This document shows, in pieces, positions 34,270 to 43,687 of a stretch of 64,000 nucleotides of DNA. Each line of letters starts with the position of its first letter. The stretch's first letter is position 1. Source of the DNA: Bradyrhizobium sp. CCBAU 53338 (GTDB lineage: Bacteria; Pseudomonadota; Alphaproteobacteria; Rhizobiales; Xanthobacteraceae); assembly GCF_015291665.1 (NCBI RefSeq), contig NZ_CP030048.1:4278001-4342000 (forward strand), given 5' to 3'. The notes beneath the pieces were generated by a model. It did no database searches. It was not told where the DNA came from and saw nothing but the letters and a program-made list of their open reading frames with translations. The position numbers and the translations under genes are program-made.

Positions 34270-35766
34270 TTGTCCGAACCGTGTGACACGAGTGCCGTTG
34301 AGCTGCGCCGCCTGCTGGCCGCGCGGGCGATCTCCCCCGTCGAACTGCTCGATTCCTGCCTGTCGCGCATCGCCACCACCAATGCTGCCGTCAACGCCGT
34401 CGTGACACTCGACGAGCCAGGCGCACGCGCTGCGGCAAAGCAAGCCGAGGCCGCGATCCTGCGTGGCGAGGATCGTGGCGCGCTGCACGGGCTTCCCGTC
34501 CTGATCAAGGACACGCAGGACACCGCCGGGATGCGCTCCACCTACGGCAGCCCGCTATTGCGCGACAACGTGCCGGCCGCCGATCAGGGCTCGGTCGCGC
34601 GGCTGCGCGCCGCCGGCGCCATCATCTTCGGCAAGACCAACACGCCGGAATGGGCGGCGGGCGGCAACACGCGCAATCCCGTGTTCGGCGCGACCGGCAA
34701 TCCCTTCGATCCCGCGCGCTCGGCCGCCGGCTCCTCCGGCGGCTCGGCGGTCGCGCTCGCCTGCGGCATGGCCCCGCTCGCCTCGGGCTCCGACACCGGC
34801 GGCTCCTTGCGCAATCCCGCGGGCTATGCCGGCATTGTCGGCATGCGTCCCTCCTACGGCCTCGTGGCGAGCGAGAAGCGCGCCTTCGGCTGGTCCAACC
34901 TGTCGACCGACGGACCGATGGCGCGCAACGTCGCCGATACCGCGCTGATGCTGTCCGTGATGGCGAGCGACGATGCCCGCGATCCACTTGCCTACTCGCT
35001 TCCCGGCGAGCCCTTGCGCGGACGCGCCGAACGCTGGGCCGCGCCGCGTCCCGCAGAGCTCGGCAAGCTACGCCTTGCCTTCACCGAAGATTTCGGCTTC
35101 GCGCCGACGGAGCAGGCCATCCGCCGCGTCTTCCGCGTTCGCGTGAAAAAGCTCGCGCCGCTATTCGCCGAATGCCGCGAGGCGACGCCCGACTGCACCG
35201 GCGCGGACCATGCCTTCGCCGTGCTGCGCGCCGGACTGTTCCTGGCGATGCACGGCAAGAACTACAAGGAACGGCCCGAGATGCTCGGCCCCAATGTCCG
35301 CGCCAATGTCGAGGAAGGGCTGAGCTACACGTTGGAAGACCACGGGCGCGCCGCGACGACGCAGACGCGGATCTATCGCGCCTATCAGAGCTTCTTCGCA
35401 AGCCACGATGTGCTGATCAGTCCGACCATCACGCTCAGTCCACGGCCCTGGTCGGAGCTCTATCCCGCCGAGATCGACGGGGTGCCGACGAAATCCTATT
35501 TCCACTGGCTCGCGCTCGCCTACGCCGTGACGCTGCCGGGCCATCCCGCGATCAGCATTCCGCTCGGCGTCGACGAAGCCGGGCTTCCTTTCGGCCTGCA
35601 GATCGTCGGCCCGCGCGGCGGCGACGCCATCGTGCTCGCGGTTGCCGCGAGCATCGAGGCCGCATTCGCGAATGACGCGCAGATGTGCCAGCCGGTGCCG
35701 GACCTCGCACGGCTTGCCGCAGCGCCGCCGTTGGCGTCTGCGCCCGGCTTCCTCGCCTGGGAATAG
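34270..35766 (+). CDS. Amidase signature family hydrolase
   Basis: A 498-residue enzyme with the intact Ser-cisSer-Lys triad: K80 in VLIKDTQD, cis-Ser S155 in GSSGGSA, and nucleophile S179 in SDTGGSLRNPA. It hydrolyses a carboxamide to acid and ammonia or amine; the substrate is unknown. The start codon is TTG, supported by AAAGGGG about 9 bases upstream. It is the first gene of an amidase-MFS-oxidase operon controlled, by position, by the divergent XRE-cupin protein. Confidence 0.93.
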   Translation: MSEPCDTSAVELRRLLAARAISPVELLDSCLSRIATTNAAVNAVVTLDEPGARAAAKQAEAAILRGEDRGALHGLPVLIKDTQDTAGMRSTYGSPLLRDNVPAADQGSVARLRAAGAIIFGKTNTPEWAAGGNTRNPVFGATGNPFDPARSAAGSSGGSAVALACGMAPLASGSDTGGSLRNPAGYAGIVGMRPSYGLVASEKRAFGWSNLSTDGPMARNVADTALMLSVMASDDARDPLAYSLPGEPLRGRAERWAAPRPAELGKLRLAFTEDFGFAPTEQAIRRVFRVRVKKLAPLFAECREATPDCTGADHAFAVLRAGLFLAMHGKNYKERPEMLGPNVRANVEEGLSYTLEDHGRAATTQTRIYRAYQSFFASHDVLISPTITLSPRPWSELYPAEIDGVPTKSYFHWLALAYAVTLPGHPAISIPLGVDEAGLPFGLQIVGPRGGDAIVLAVAASIEAAFANDAQMCQPVPDLARLAAAPPLASAPGFLAWE

Positions 35767-35825
35767 ACCCCCGGAACAAACCAAGCAGGCATGACCGCCG
35801 GGTCGCCGGCATCACGGAGATCCAC

Positions 35826-37040
35826 ATGGCCGAATTGTCGAACCGCAAGACCGGAATCGTCGCCTTCGTCCTGCTTTATCTCGCCTATTGCATCTCCTAC
35901 ATCGACCGCGCCGCGATCTCGCTGGCGCTGGCGCAGATCGGCAAGGACTTCAATCTCCAGGCTGCCGATCTCGGCATCGTCATCAGCGCGTTCTTCCTGG
36001 GGTACGCCGCGATGCAGGTGCCCGGCGGATGGCTCTCCGACCGCTTCGGCTCGAAATATGTGGTCATCGTCACCATCGTGATGTGGTCGCTGTTCACCTC
36101 GTTCACGAGCCTTGCCTGGTCGCTGACCTCGCTGATCGCGATCCGCTTCATCTTCGGCATCGCCGAGGGCGGCTTTCCCCCGGCGAGCATTCGCGCCATC
36201 GCCGAGCTGTTCAGGAAGGACAGCCGGCCCAAGATGTCGGCGCTGCTGCTGTCGTCGAACTATGCCGGCAGCATGGTCGCGCCGTTGATCATGGCGCCGC
36301 TGATCCTCTGGCTGGGCTGGCGTCATGCCTTCAATGCCATCGGCATCGCCGGCGTCCTGTTCGCGGCGATCTATTTCGTCTTTGTTCCGCATCTCGCGCG
36401 TATCGGCGTGGGGCCGGTGACGGCAAAGCCCCGCGCTCCGATGCGCGAGCTGATGAAGAATCCGCTGCTGTGGCAGCTGATGGTGGTGTGGTTCGGCCTC
36501 TCCTGCGTCAACAAGGGCCTGGATTCCTGGATGCCGCTCTATCTGCTCCAGCAGCGCGGGCTCGACCTCAAGACCGTCGGCGTGGTGGCGCCGATCCCGT
36601 TCGTGATGGCGACGTTCGCGACCGCGATCGGCGGCTGGGTGATGACCACGTTCTTCGCCGAGCGCGAAAAATACCTCTTGATCGGCAGCTCCGCGTTGAC
36701 CGGCATCTTCCTCTACGCCATGTACAAGGCGGAGACGATCACCGCATTGATCGTCTATCAATCGGTGGTCTACTTCTTCAAATCCTTCGTGCTGGCCTCG
36801 GTGGTAGCACTTCCGACAAAGCTGCTGCGTGACGACCAGATCGGATCCGGCATCGGCATGGTCAATCTCGGCGGCCAGAGCGCGGGCTTCGTCGCGCCCG
36901 CCATCATGGGCTTCATCGTGACCGGGTCAGGATCGTTCGACGCGGCCTTCGGCTTCCTGGTCGCGATGACGGCGATGTCGGTCGTCGTCGCCGCGACCAT
37001 CAACACCGCGCAGCCCAGGCTTGCGCCGAAGCCGGCCTGA
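35826..37040 (+). CDS. MFS transporter, anion:cation symporter-like
   Basis: A 404-residue, 12-helix carrier. The N-terminal YCISYIDRAAISLALAQIG and the loop GGWLSDRFGSK are typical of the ACS (anion:cation symporter) group, which takes up organic acids with protons or sodium. The start at ATG 35826 follows a GGAGATCC stretch; the frame is open upstream, but over the end of the amidase gene. It probably imports the amidase substrate or a related organic anion. Confidence 0.9.
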   Translation: MAELSNRKTGIVAFVLLYLAYCISYIDRAAISLALAQIGKDFNLQAADLGIVISAFFLGYAAMQVPGGWLSDRFGSKYVVIVTIVMWSLFTSFTSLAWSLTSLIAIRFIFGIAEGGFPPASIRAIAELFRKDSRPKMSALLLSSNYAGSMVAPLIMAPLILWLGWRHAFNAIGIAGVLFAAIYFVFVPHLARIGVGPVTAKPRAPMRELMKNPLLWQLMVVWFGLSCVNKGLDSWMPLYLLQQRGLDLKTVGVVAPIPFVMATFATAIGGWVMTTFFAEREKYLLIGSSALTGIFLYAMYKAETITALIVYQSVVYFFKSFVLASVVALPTKLLRDDQIGSGIGMVNLGGQSAGFVAPAIMGFIVTGSGSFDAAFGFLVAMTAMSVVVAATINTAQPRLAPKPA

Positions 37041-37056
37041 CAGGAGAGCTCTGCCG

Positions 37057-38289
37057 ATGCAAAGCGCAATCATTCTCGGCGGCGGCATGGTTGGCGTGGG
37101 CGCCGCCGTGCATTTGCGGCAGCGCGGCTGGGCGGTCACGCTGGTCGACCGCAGGGAGCCGGGCCGCGAGACCAGCTACGGCAATGCCGGGATGATCCAG
37201 GCCGAGGCCGTGCGGCCCTATCCGATGCCGCGCGACCTCTCCTCACTCCTGAACATCGCCACGGGGCGCACCAACGATGTGCGCTACAGTTTTTCCTCGC
37301 TGCATCGTCACGTCGAGCCGCTGCTCCGTTATTGGTGGCACTCGGCGCCGAAGCGGCATCGCGAGGCGATCGCCGCCTGGGCCCGCCTGATCGCCCATGC
37401 GACGCCCGAGCACGACGTCCTCATTCGCGAAGCCCATGCCGGCAATCTGATCCGCCGCGCCGGCTATCGCGCGCTGTTTCGCGATCCCGCCGCCATGGAG
37501 CACGCGATCAATGACGCGGAAGCAGACCGCCGCGAGTTCGGCGTGAATTTTCGCGTGCTCTCCGGCAGCGAGCTGACCAAGGCCGAGCCGATCCTGCGCG
37601 ACGACCTTCCCGGCGCGATCCACTGGCTCGATACCTGGACGGTGTCCGATCCGGGCGCGCTGGTGACCGCCTATGCAGAGCTGTTCCAGCGCCTCGGCGG
37701 TCAGATCGTGCTCGGCGATGCGCAGTCGCTGCAGCAGACCGCGACCGGATGGTCCGTCAACACCGACACTGGACGCGTCGATGCCGCCAACGCCGTCGTC
37801 ACGCTCGGGCCGTGGTCGCCGGATCTGTTGCACAAGTTCGGCTATCGCATCCCGCTGGTGCGCAAGCGCGGCTACCACATGCATTACAGCGGCGGTGCCT
37901 CGCTCGATCTGCCGCTGGTCGACAAGGGCCGCGGCTACGCCATGGGCCCGATGGCCAAGGGCATCCGCATCACCACCGGCGCGGAGTTGACGGGGCCCGA
38001 TGCGCTGGCAACGCCGGTGCAGCTCGCCAGTGCCGAAGCCTCCGCGCGTGAGCTGATCGATCTCGGCAAGCGCGCCGAACCCGAACCGTGGTTCGGCACC
38101 CGCCCCTGCACGCCCGACATGGTGCCCGTACTCGGCCGTGCCCCGCGCCACCCGGGCCTCTGGATGAACTTTGGCCACGGCCATCAGGGCTTTACGCTCG
38201 GCCCCGCCACCGGACGGCTGCTCGCGGAGATGATGAACGGCGAGACACCGTCGATCGATCCGACGCCGTACCGGCCGGAGCGGTTCTAG
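37057..38289 (+). CDS. FAD-dependent amine oxidase / D-amino acid dehydrogenase-like protein
   Basis: A 410-residue DAO-family flavoenzyme. The N-terminus IILGGGMVGVGAAVHLRQRG binds the FAD ADP moiety. The middle has TWTVSDPGALVTAYAELFQRLGG, and the C-terminus has WFGTRPCTPDMVPVLG and NFGHGHQGFTLGPATG, as in DadA. It probably oxidises a D-amino acid or secondary amine to an oxo acid. AGGAGAG at 37042-37048 fixes the start. It closes the amidase operon. Confidence 0.92.
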   Translation: MQSAIILGGGMVGVGAAVHLRQRGWAVTLVDRREPGRETSYGNAGMIQAEAVRPYPMPRDLSSLLNIATGRTNDVRYSFSSLHRHVEPLLRYWWHSAPKRHREAIAAWARLIAHATPEHDVLIREAHAGNLIRRAGYRALFRDPAAMEHAINDAEADRREFGVNFRVLSGSELTKAEPILRDDLPGAIHWLDTWTVSDPGALVTAYAELFQRLGGQIVLGDAQSLQQTATGWSVNTDTGRVDAANAVVTLGPWSPDLLHKFGYRIPLVRKRGYHMHYSGGASLDLPLVDKGRGYAMGPMAKGIRITTGAELTGPDALATPVQLASAEASARELIDLGKRAEPEPWFGTRPCTPDMVPVLGRAPRHPGLWMNFGHGHQGFTLGPATGRLLAEMMNGETPSIDPTPYRPERF

Positions 38290-40374
38290 CTAGCTCTCCG
38301 CTTTCGCAGCAAGCGCTGCGAGCGCCGCCGTCAGACGCATCAGCGGATCATCCCATTCGCGGGGCCTGCGCTGGCGAAACAGGCGCATGGTCGGATACCA
38401 CGGGCTGTCCTCGCGATCGCGCAGCCAGCGCCAGTCGAGCGCGTAAGGCGTCAGCATCCACACCGGACGGCCGAGCGCGCCGGCCAGATGCGCCACCGAC
38501 GTGTCGACGGCGATGACGAGATCGAGCGTCGCCACAGCCGCCGCCGTATCCGTGAAATCGCCGAGCGCGGGCGCGAGATCGATGACGTCGTCGCCAAGCG
38601 CTGCCAGCACGGCACCGTCCTCAAGGCGCGGCTCCTTTTGCAGGCTGTAGAGCTGCACGCCCGGCATCAGCAGACATGGCAGCACAGCCTCGGCCGACAG
38701 CGAACGCTGCCGGTCGCCCTTGTGTTTGGGATTGCCGGCCCAGACCACGCCGACCTTCGGCCGCGCCTCGCGACCGAGCGCGGCCTGCCAGCGTGAAACC
38801 TTCTCGGGATCCGCATGCAGATACGGGACCTCAGCAGGCAGATTGTCAAGCGTGGTGCCGAACAGGCGCGGCAGGCTCATCAGCGGCAGTTGCAGATCGA
38901 ACCGCGGCAGCGCCTCGCCGCGCGGGATCACGGTGACATCGGGCAGTTGCCGCAACAGCGTCGCAAGCGCGGGCTGCACCTGCAAAACAATCCTGCCGCC
39001 CTTCCCGGTCACCATCGGCAGATAGCGCACGAAATGCAGGGCATCGCCGAGGCCGTATTCGGCGAACAGCAGCAGCGTCCGGCCTGCGAGCGGCTCGCCC
39101 TGCCATTCCGGCTCGTCGAAATGGGGATCGCCGTCCGACAGCGTCTTGCATTTGCGGCGCCAGCGATAGGCGTCGAACCCCTCGGCGAAATGGCCGTTCA
39201 TCAGCAGGAAATGCGCGTGGTTGTATTGCGCCAGCGGCTGCTCCGGATCGAGCGCGACGGCATGGGCCGAGACCGAAAGCGCTTCGTCGAGCTCGCCGGC
39301 ATTGCGCAGCGCGACCGCGAGATTGGCGTGGCCCTTGGCATAGGATGGATCGACAGCAACCGCGTGGCGATGCGCGGCCACCGCATCGGTGACGCGCTGC
39401 TGTTTCTCGAAGATGATGCCGAGATTGGTGTAGGCCGGCGCGTGGTCGGGCTTGAGCAGCAATGCGCGCTCGCAGGCCGCGACGGCACCGTCGAGCTCGC
39501 CGAGATCGGAGAGACAGGCGCCGAGATTGGTGGCGATCGTGTGATCGTCAGGATCAGCAGCGAATGTCTGCCGGTAGACATCTGCGGCCTCCTGCAAATG
39601 GCGGGCTTCATGCAGGACGAGGCCAAGCAGGCGCAGCGCCGCGACATTGTCGGGCGCGAGCGCGATGGCACGCTGGTACTGCGCGATGGCCTCTTCGAGC
39701 AATCCTTGCCGATAGAGCGCCGCGCCGAGATTGCATAGCAGCCCGACGTCATCGGGATCGAGCTGAAGCGCGCGGCGATAGGCGGCTACCGCATCGCCAA
39801 GCCTGTTCTGGTCCGCAAGGACGTTGCCGAGATTGAGCCAGGCGCCGCGAAAAGCCGGCTCGCGCACGATCACGGCGCGATAGGCGTCCTCCGCCTCGGT
39901 CAGCCGTCCCTGTCCGGCGAGTGCAACGGCAAGGTTGAAGCATGCGCGCGTCAGATGGGCATCGAGCGCGATCGCACGGCGATAGGCCGTCTCGGCCTCG
40001 CCGAAGCGTGACAACTCGCCGAGTGCCACGCCGAGCTTGTTGTGCAGGCCGGCATCATCGGGCCGCCTGCGCAGCGCACGCCGGAACGCGGCCACGGCGC
40101 CCTCGTGCTCGCCTTTCACGGCGAGCGCATCGCCGAGCGTCACCAGCGCGGGCGCATGGTCGGGATCGATCGTGAAGACCCGGTTGAGCAGTGTCGCGCC
40201 GTCGGCGGCACGGTCGGTGACGAAGGCAGCGATCGCGGCCAGATGCAGCGCCGGCAAATGGCGCGGCTCCGATCTCAAGACCTCGGTGCAAAGCAACTCC
40301 GCCCGATCCGGCCGACCGGCCGCAAAATGCTCCGCCGCCTCGCGTACGATCCTGTCCACAGTCGCATTGCCCAC
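38290..40374 (-). CDS. TPR protein with C-terminal glycosyltransferase-like domain
   Basis: A 694-residue protein. Residues about 1-420 are roughly twelve TPR repeats (ANLAVALRNAGELDEALSV and similar units every 34 residues). Residues about 440-690 form a GT-B-like domain with LLLFAEYGLGDALHFVRYLP, VGVVWAGNPKHKGDRQRS and VIAVDTSVAHLAGALGRPVW, resembling heptosyltransferase (GT9) and O-GlcNAc transferase-related domains. Possible roles are protein or glycan glycosylation, with the TPR array selecting the target. The start is GTG. It is convergent with the oxidase. Confidence 0.88.
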   Translation of the reverse strand: MGNATVDRIVREAAEHFAAGRPDRAELLCTEVLRSEPRHLPALHLAAIAAFVTDRAADGATLLNRVFTIDPDHAPALVTLGDALAVKGEHEGAVAAFRRALRRRPDDAGLHNKLGVALGELSRFGEAETAYRRAIALDAHLTRACFNLAVALAGQGRLTEAEDAYRAVIVREPAFRGAWLNLGNVLADQNRLGDAVAAYRRALQLDPDDVGLLCNLGAALYRQGLLEEAIAQYQRAIALAPDNVAALRLLGLVLHEARHLQEAADVYRQTFAADPDDHTIATNLGACLSDLGELDGAVAACERALLLKPDHAPAYTNLGIIFEKQQRVTDAVAAHRHAVAVDPSYAKGHANLAVALRNAGELDEALSVSAHAVALDPEQPLAQYNHAHFLLMNGHFAEGFDAYRWRRKCKTLSDGDPHFDEPEWQGEPLAGRTLLLFAEYGLGDALHFVRYLPMVTGKGGRIVLQVQPALATLLRQLPDVTVIPRGEALPRFDLQLPLMSLPRLFGTTLDNLPAEVPYLHADPEKVSRWQAALGREARPKVGVVWAGNPKHKGDRQRSLSAEAVLPCLLMPGVQLYSLQKEPRLEDGAVLAALGDDVIDLAPALGDFTDTAAAVATLDLVIAVDTSVAHLAGALGRPVWMLTPYALDWRWLRDREDSPWYPTMRLFRQRRPREWDDPLMRLTAALAALAAKAES

Positions 40375-40433
40375 GATACCGCCCGCCGCTCCGACATCAG
40401 ATGCCGGTTAAACGTGCGAGCTCGCCGATTCCG

Positions 40434-41267
40434 TCAGTCGACCTTTGCGGCGAGGACGGCTCTGATACGCGCGGTGTCATCGGGCGTCGCCGGGTTATAG
40501 ACGACCATGCCCAGATCGGGCCGACCATCGACCGCGAAGGCCGAATATTCGAACGCGATCGGGCCGAGCACGGGATGGCGCAGATGCTTGACGCCCTCGC
40601 CATGGGAGCGGACGTCGTTGTCGGCCCACAGTTTCGCAAACTCGGGGCTCTCGCGGCAGAGTTCGTCGACGAACTGCGCGACATGCGAGACCGCGCCCGC
40701 GCGCGCGGCGTCCGCCCGGAACGCTGCGACCACGAAGCGCGCCACGCTGCTCCAATCATACTGTGCGGCCCGCACATGCGGCTCGCAGAAGATCAGGCGC
40801 AGGATGTTGCGCCGTTCCGGCGGGAGCTTCGCGTAGTCGGTCAGCACCATCGTGGCCGCACGATTCCAGGCGACAACGTCCCAGGTCATGGTCCTGATGA
40901 TGGCGGGGCTCGTCTCCAGCGCGTCGAGCACCCGTTGAAGCCGTGGCGAGACGCCTTCGCTCGCCTGGTAACGGACCTCGGGCGGACGGCCGAGCCCGAT
41001 CAAAAACAGATGCTCGCGCTCGACGTCGGTCAGCATCAGCGCACGGGCGATCCGTTCGAGCACATCGGCAGACGGCGCGCCGCCACGGCCCTGCTCCAGC
41101 CAGGTGTACCAGGTCGGGCTGATATTGGCCCGCTGCGCCACCTCTTCGCGCCGCAGCCCCGGCGTGCGCCGGCGGCTGCCGCCAAAGCCGAACGCGGCCG
41201 CATCTAACCGGGTGCGCCGGTCCTTCAGATAGGTCCCGAGCAGATTCCCGCTGGCGATCTCGCTCAT
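40434..41267 (-). CDS. XRE-family regulator with MmyB-like ligand domain
   Basis: A 277-residue regulator. The N-terminal HTH reads RTPGLRREEVAQRANISPTWYTWLEQGRG, the hallmark of this subgroup, and the C-terminal 170 residues form the MmyB-like sensor domain with WDVVAWNRAA. In many genomes such regulators sit divergently from a dehydrogenase or SDR gene that they repress, as here. The start is ATG 41267, ten bases before a palindrome. Confidence 0.92.
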   Translation of the reverse strand: MSEIASGNLLGTYLKDRRTRLDAAAFGFGGSRRRTPGLRREEVAQRANISPTWYTWLEQGRGGAPSADVLERIARALMLTDVEREHLFLIGLGRPPEVRYQASEGVSPRLQRVLDALETSPAIIRTMTWDVVAWNRAATMVLTDYAKLPPERRNILRLIFCEPHVRAAQYDWSSVARFVVAAFRADAARAGAVSHVAQFVDELCRESPEFAKLWADNDVRSHGEGVKHLRHPVLGPIAFEYSAFAVDGRPDLGMVVYNPATPDDTARIRAVLAAKVD

Positions 41268-41276
41268 CCTGTTAGC

Positions 41277-41294
41277 TATTATACTCTGATAATA
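41277..41294. promoter_or_regulatory. Palindrome between MmyB-type regulator and SDR
   Basis: TATTAT (41277-41282) and ATAATA (41289-41294) are perfect 6-base arms with the spacer ACTCTG, in the AT-rich 91-base space between the two divergent starts. Likely operator overlapping both promoters. Confidence 0.5.
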
Positions 41295-41358
41295 TCACTA
41301 CTTTACCCGGATAATTCTAGCGCAGATGTTGGCTCCTACCAACTTTGGGGACCTGCTC

Positions 41359-42243
41359 ATGCGTGTATTCGTCACTGGCGCCACCGGCTTCGTTGGCTCC
41401 GCCGTCGTTGCGGACCTGATCGCCGCCGGCCACAGCGTCCTCGGGCTCGCCCGCTCTGACGCAGGTGCTGCAGCCCTCACCGGAATGAGCGCTCAGGTCC
41501 ATCGGGGATCCCTGGAGGACCATGCCTCCTTGCGCAGCGGCGCGGCCGCATCAGACGGCGTGCTGCACCTCGCCTTCAATCACGACTTCACCAAATTTAC
41601 CGAGAATTGCGAGCTCGACCGCCGCGCCATCATAGCGCTCGGCGAGGAGCTCAAAGGCTCCACGCGTCCGCTCATCGTCACCTCAGGCGTAGCGCTGCTC
41701 GCGCCCGGACGTCTTGCAACCGAAGACGATGTGACGGCCCGTCACTTCCCGCGCGTGTCGGAAGCCGCGGCCGAAGATCTCATCGAGCAAGGCGTTCGCG
41801 CCGGCATGGTGCGGCTGCCGCCAACCACCCATGGTGAAGGCGACCACGGCTTCGTGCCGCGCCTGATTGCGATCGCACGCGAGAAAGGCGCGGCCGCCTA
41901 TATCGGCGACGGCAACAACCGCTGGCCTGCCGCGCACCGCGTCGACGCCGCCCGCGTCTATCGTCTTGCGCTCGAGCAAGGTGCGTCCGCTCGCCGTTAT
42001 CACGCGATCGCAGAGGAAGGCATCCCGTTCAGAACGATTGCGGAGGTGATCGGGAAACGGCTCGGCGTGCCCGTGGTCTCGAAAACGCCTGAAGAAGCCG
42101 AGGCGCATTTCGGCTGGCTCGCGCGTTTTGCGGCCGTCGACGTCCCGACATCGAGCACGAAAACGCGCGCCGCTCTCGGCTGGACGCCGAAACAAAAAGG
42201 GCTGATCGAGGATCTCGACCAGCCCTACTACTTCAAGGTCTGA
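41359..42243 (+). CDS. SDR / NAD-dependent epimerase family oxidoreductase
   Basis: A 294-residue atypical SDR. The cofactor motif is VTGATGFVGSAVV at the N-terminus. The central active-site block with tyrosine is not obvious; a histidine follows LRLPPTTHGEG. The frame is open upstream to ATG 41326, but GGGG at 41347-41350 supports ATG 41359. Relatives include SDRs of the 3-beta-hydroxysteroid and flavonol reductase type. The substrate is unknown. Divergent from the MmyB-type regulator. Confidence 0.88.
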   Translation: MRVFVTGATGFVGSAVVADLIAAGHSVLGLARSDAGAAALTGMSAQVHRGSLEDHASLRSGAAASDGVLHLAFNHDFTKFTENCELDRRAIIALGEELKGSTRPLIVTSGVALLAPGRLATEDDVTARHFPRVSEAAAEDLIEQGVRAGMVRLPPTTHGEGDHGFVPRLIAIAREKGAAAYIGDGNNRWPAAHRVDAARVYRLALEQGASARRYHAIAEEGIPFRTIAEVIGKRLGVPVVSKTPEEAEAHFGWLARFAAVDVPTSSTKTRAALGWTPKQKGLIEDLDQPYYFKV

Positions 42244-42260
42244 CGGCGCGCTGCGCCGTC
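42242..42260. terminator. Hairpin between convergent SDR and dctA
   Basis: Perfect 8-base stem GACGGCGC (42242-42249) and GCGCCGTC (42253-42260) with loop GCT, starting inside the SDR stop codon. There is no T-run on either strand. It may still slow or end transcription from both genes. Confidence 0.4.
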
Positions 42261-42269
42261 GGATCAGGG

Positions 42270-43604
42270 TCAGTCCGTCGTGACGGCGGTTTCCATGTCG
42301 GTCGGATCGATCTGCTGGCTCAGGCGTGCATTGAGCTTGTCGCGATCGAGCTCACCCTCCCACCAGGCGACGATCACGCAGGCGACGCCGTTGCCGCAGA
42401 GATTGGTCAGCGCGCGGCACTCGCTCATGAACTTGTCGATGCCGAGCACGATCGCCATGCCCGGCACGAGGCGCGGATCGACCACGGCGAGCGTCGCCGC
42501 CAGCGTGATGAAGCCCGCGCCTGTGATGCCGGAGGCGCCCTTCGAGGTCAGCATCGCCACGACAAGGATCGTGAGCTGCTGGCCGAAGCTGAGATCGAAA
42601 CCGAGCGCCTGGGCGATGAACAGCGTCGCCAGCGTCATGTAGATGTTGGTGCCGTCCAGGTTGAACGAATAGCCCGTGGGCACCACGAGACCGACCACCG
42701 ACTTGGAGCAGCCGAGACGCTCGAGCTTCTCCATCATGGACGGCAGCGCGCTCTCGGAGGACGAGGTGCCGAGCACGATCAGCAATTCGTCCTTGATGTA
42801 GGCCAGGAACTTGAAGATCGAGAACCCGGCGAGCCGCGCGATGATGCCGAGCACGACGAACACGAACAGCGCGGCAGTGAGGTAGAACGTCGCGATCAGG
42901 CCCATCAGGTTGAGGATCGCACCCGTCCCGAACTTGCCGATGGTGAAGGCCATCGCGCCGAAGGCGCCGACCGGTGCCGCACGCATCACGATCGAGATCA
43001 CGCCGAACACCGCGTGCGCCGCATCGTCGATGAAGCTGCGGATCACGTGGCCGCGCTCGCCGAGCCCCATGATGGCGAAGCCGAACAGCACCGAGAACAG
43101 CAGCACCTGCAGGATCTCGCCCTGCGCGAAGGCGCCGACCACGGTGTCGGGAATGATGTGCAGGATGAAGTCGACGGATTTCTGCGCCTCCGCCTGCTTG
43201 GCGAAACCGGCGACGGCCTGCGCATTGGCGGCGGCATTGCCGAAGCCCGCGCCTGGCTTGATCACGTTGCCGATGATCAGGCCGATCACCAGCGCGAAGG
43301 TGGAGACGACCTCGAAATAGACCAGCGCCTTGATGCCGATACGTCCGACCTTCTTGGCGTCCTGGATGTGGGCGATGCCGGAGACCACGGTGCAGAAGAT
43401 GATCGGGGCGATGACCATCTTGATCAGCTTGATGAAGCCGTCGCCGAGCGCCTTGATCCAGTCGTTGGTGGCGACGTGCGGCCACAGCCAGCCGACGATC
43501 GCGCCGAGCAGGATCGCGATCAGCACCTGTACGTAGAGAATTTTATACCACGGCTTGGCCGTAGCAGGTGCGGCCGGCGCGCCGGCCATCGTTGTCGTTG
43601 TCAT
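42270..43604 (-). CDS. dctA: C4-dicarboxylate:cation symporter DctA
   Basis: A 444-residue inner-membrane carrier of the glutamate/DAACS family for succinate, fumarate and malate. It has [15 protein letters not shown], the serine-rich hairpin motif, and [16 protein letters not shown]. The C-terminus [22 protein letters not shown] matches DctA. GGGGGAAC upstream supports ATG 43604. In rhizobia DctA feeds bacteroids and is driven by DctBD and sigma-54. No dctBD genes lie here and I do not see a clear sigma-54 promoter, so this may be a second copy. Confidence 0.93.
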   Translation of the reverse strand: MTTTTMAGAPAAPATAKPWYKILYVQVLIAILLGAIVGWLWPHVATNDWIKALGDGFIKLIKMVIAPIIFCTVVSGIAHIQDAKKVGRIGIKALVYFEVVSTFALVIGLIIGNVIKPGAGFGNAAANAQAVAGFAKQAEAQKSVDFILHIIPDTVVGAFAQGEILQVLLFSVLFGFAIMGLGERGHVIRSFIDDAAHAVFGVISIVMRAAPVGAFGAMAFTIGKFGTGAILNLMGLIATFYLTAALFVFVVLGIIARLAGFSIFKFLAYIKDELLIVLGTSSSESALPSMMEKLERLGCSKSVVGLVVPTGYSFNLDGTNIYMTLATLFIAQALGFDLSFGQQLTILVVAMLTSKGASGITGAGFITLAATLAVVDPRLVPGMAIVLGIDKFMSECRALTNLCGNGVACVIVAWWEGELDRDKLNARLSQQIDPTDMETAVTTD

Positions 43605-43687
43605 TGTTTCGTTCCCCCTGAAAAATCAGAGCCAGCCAAGATCAACTTGGCCGGCCCTGTCAATTGGAACATTCCGTACGGTGGAAT

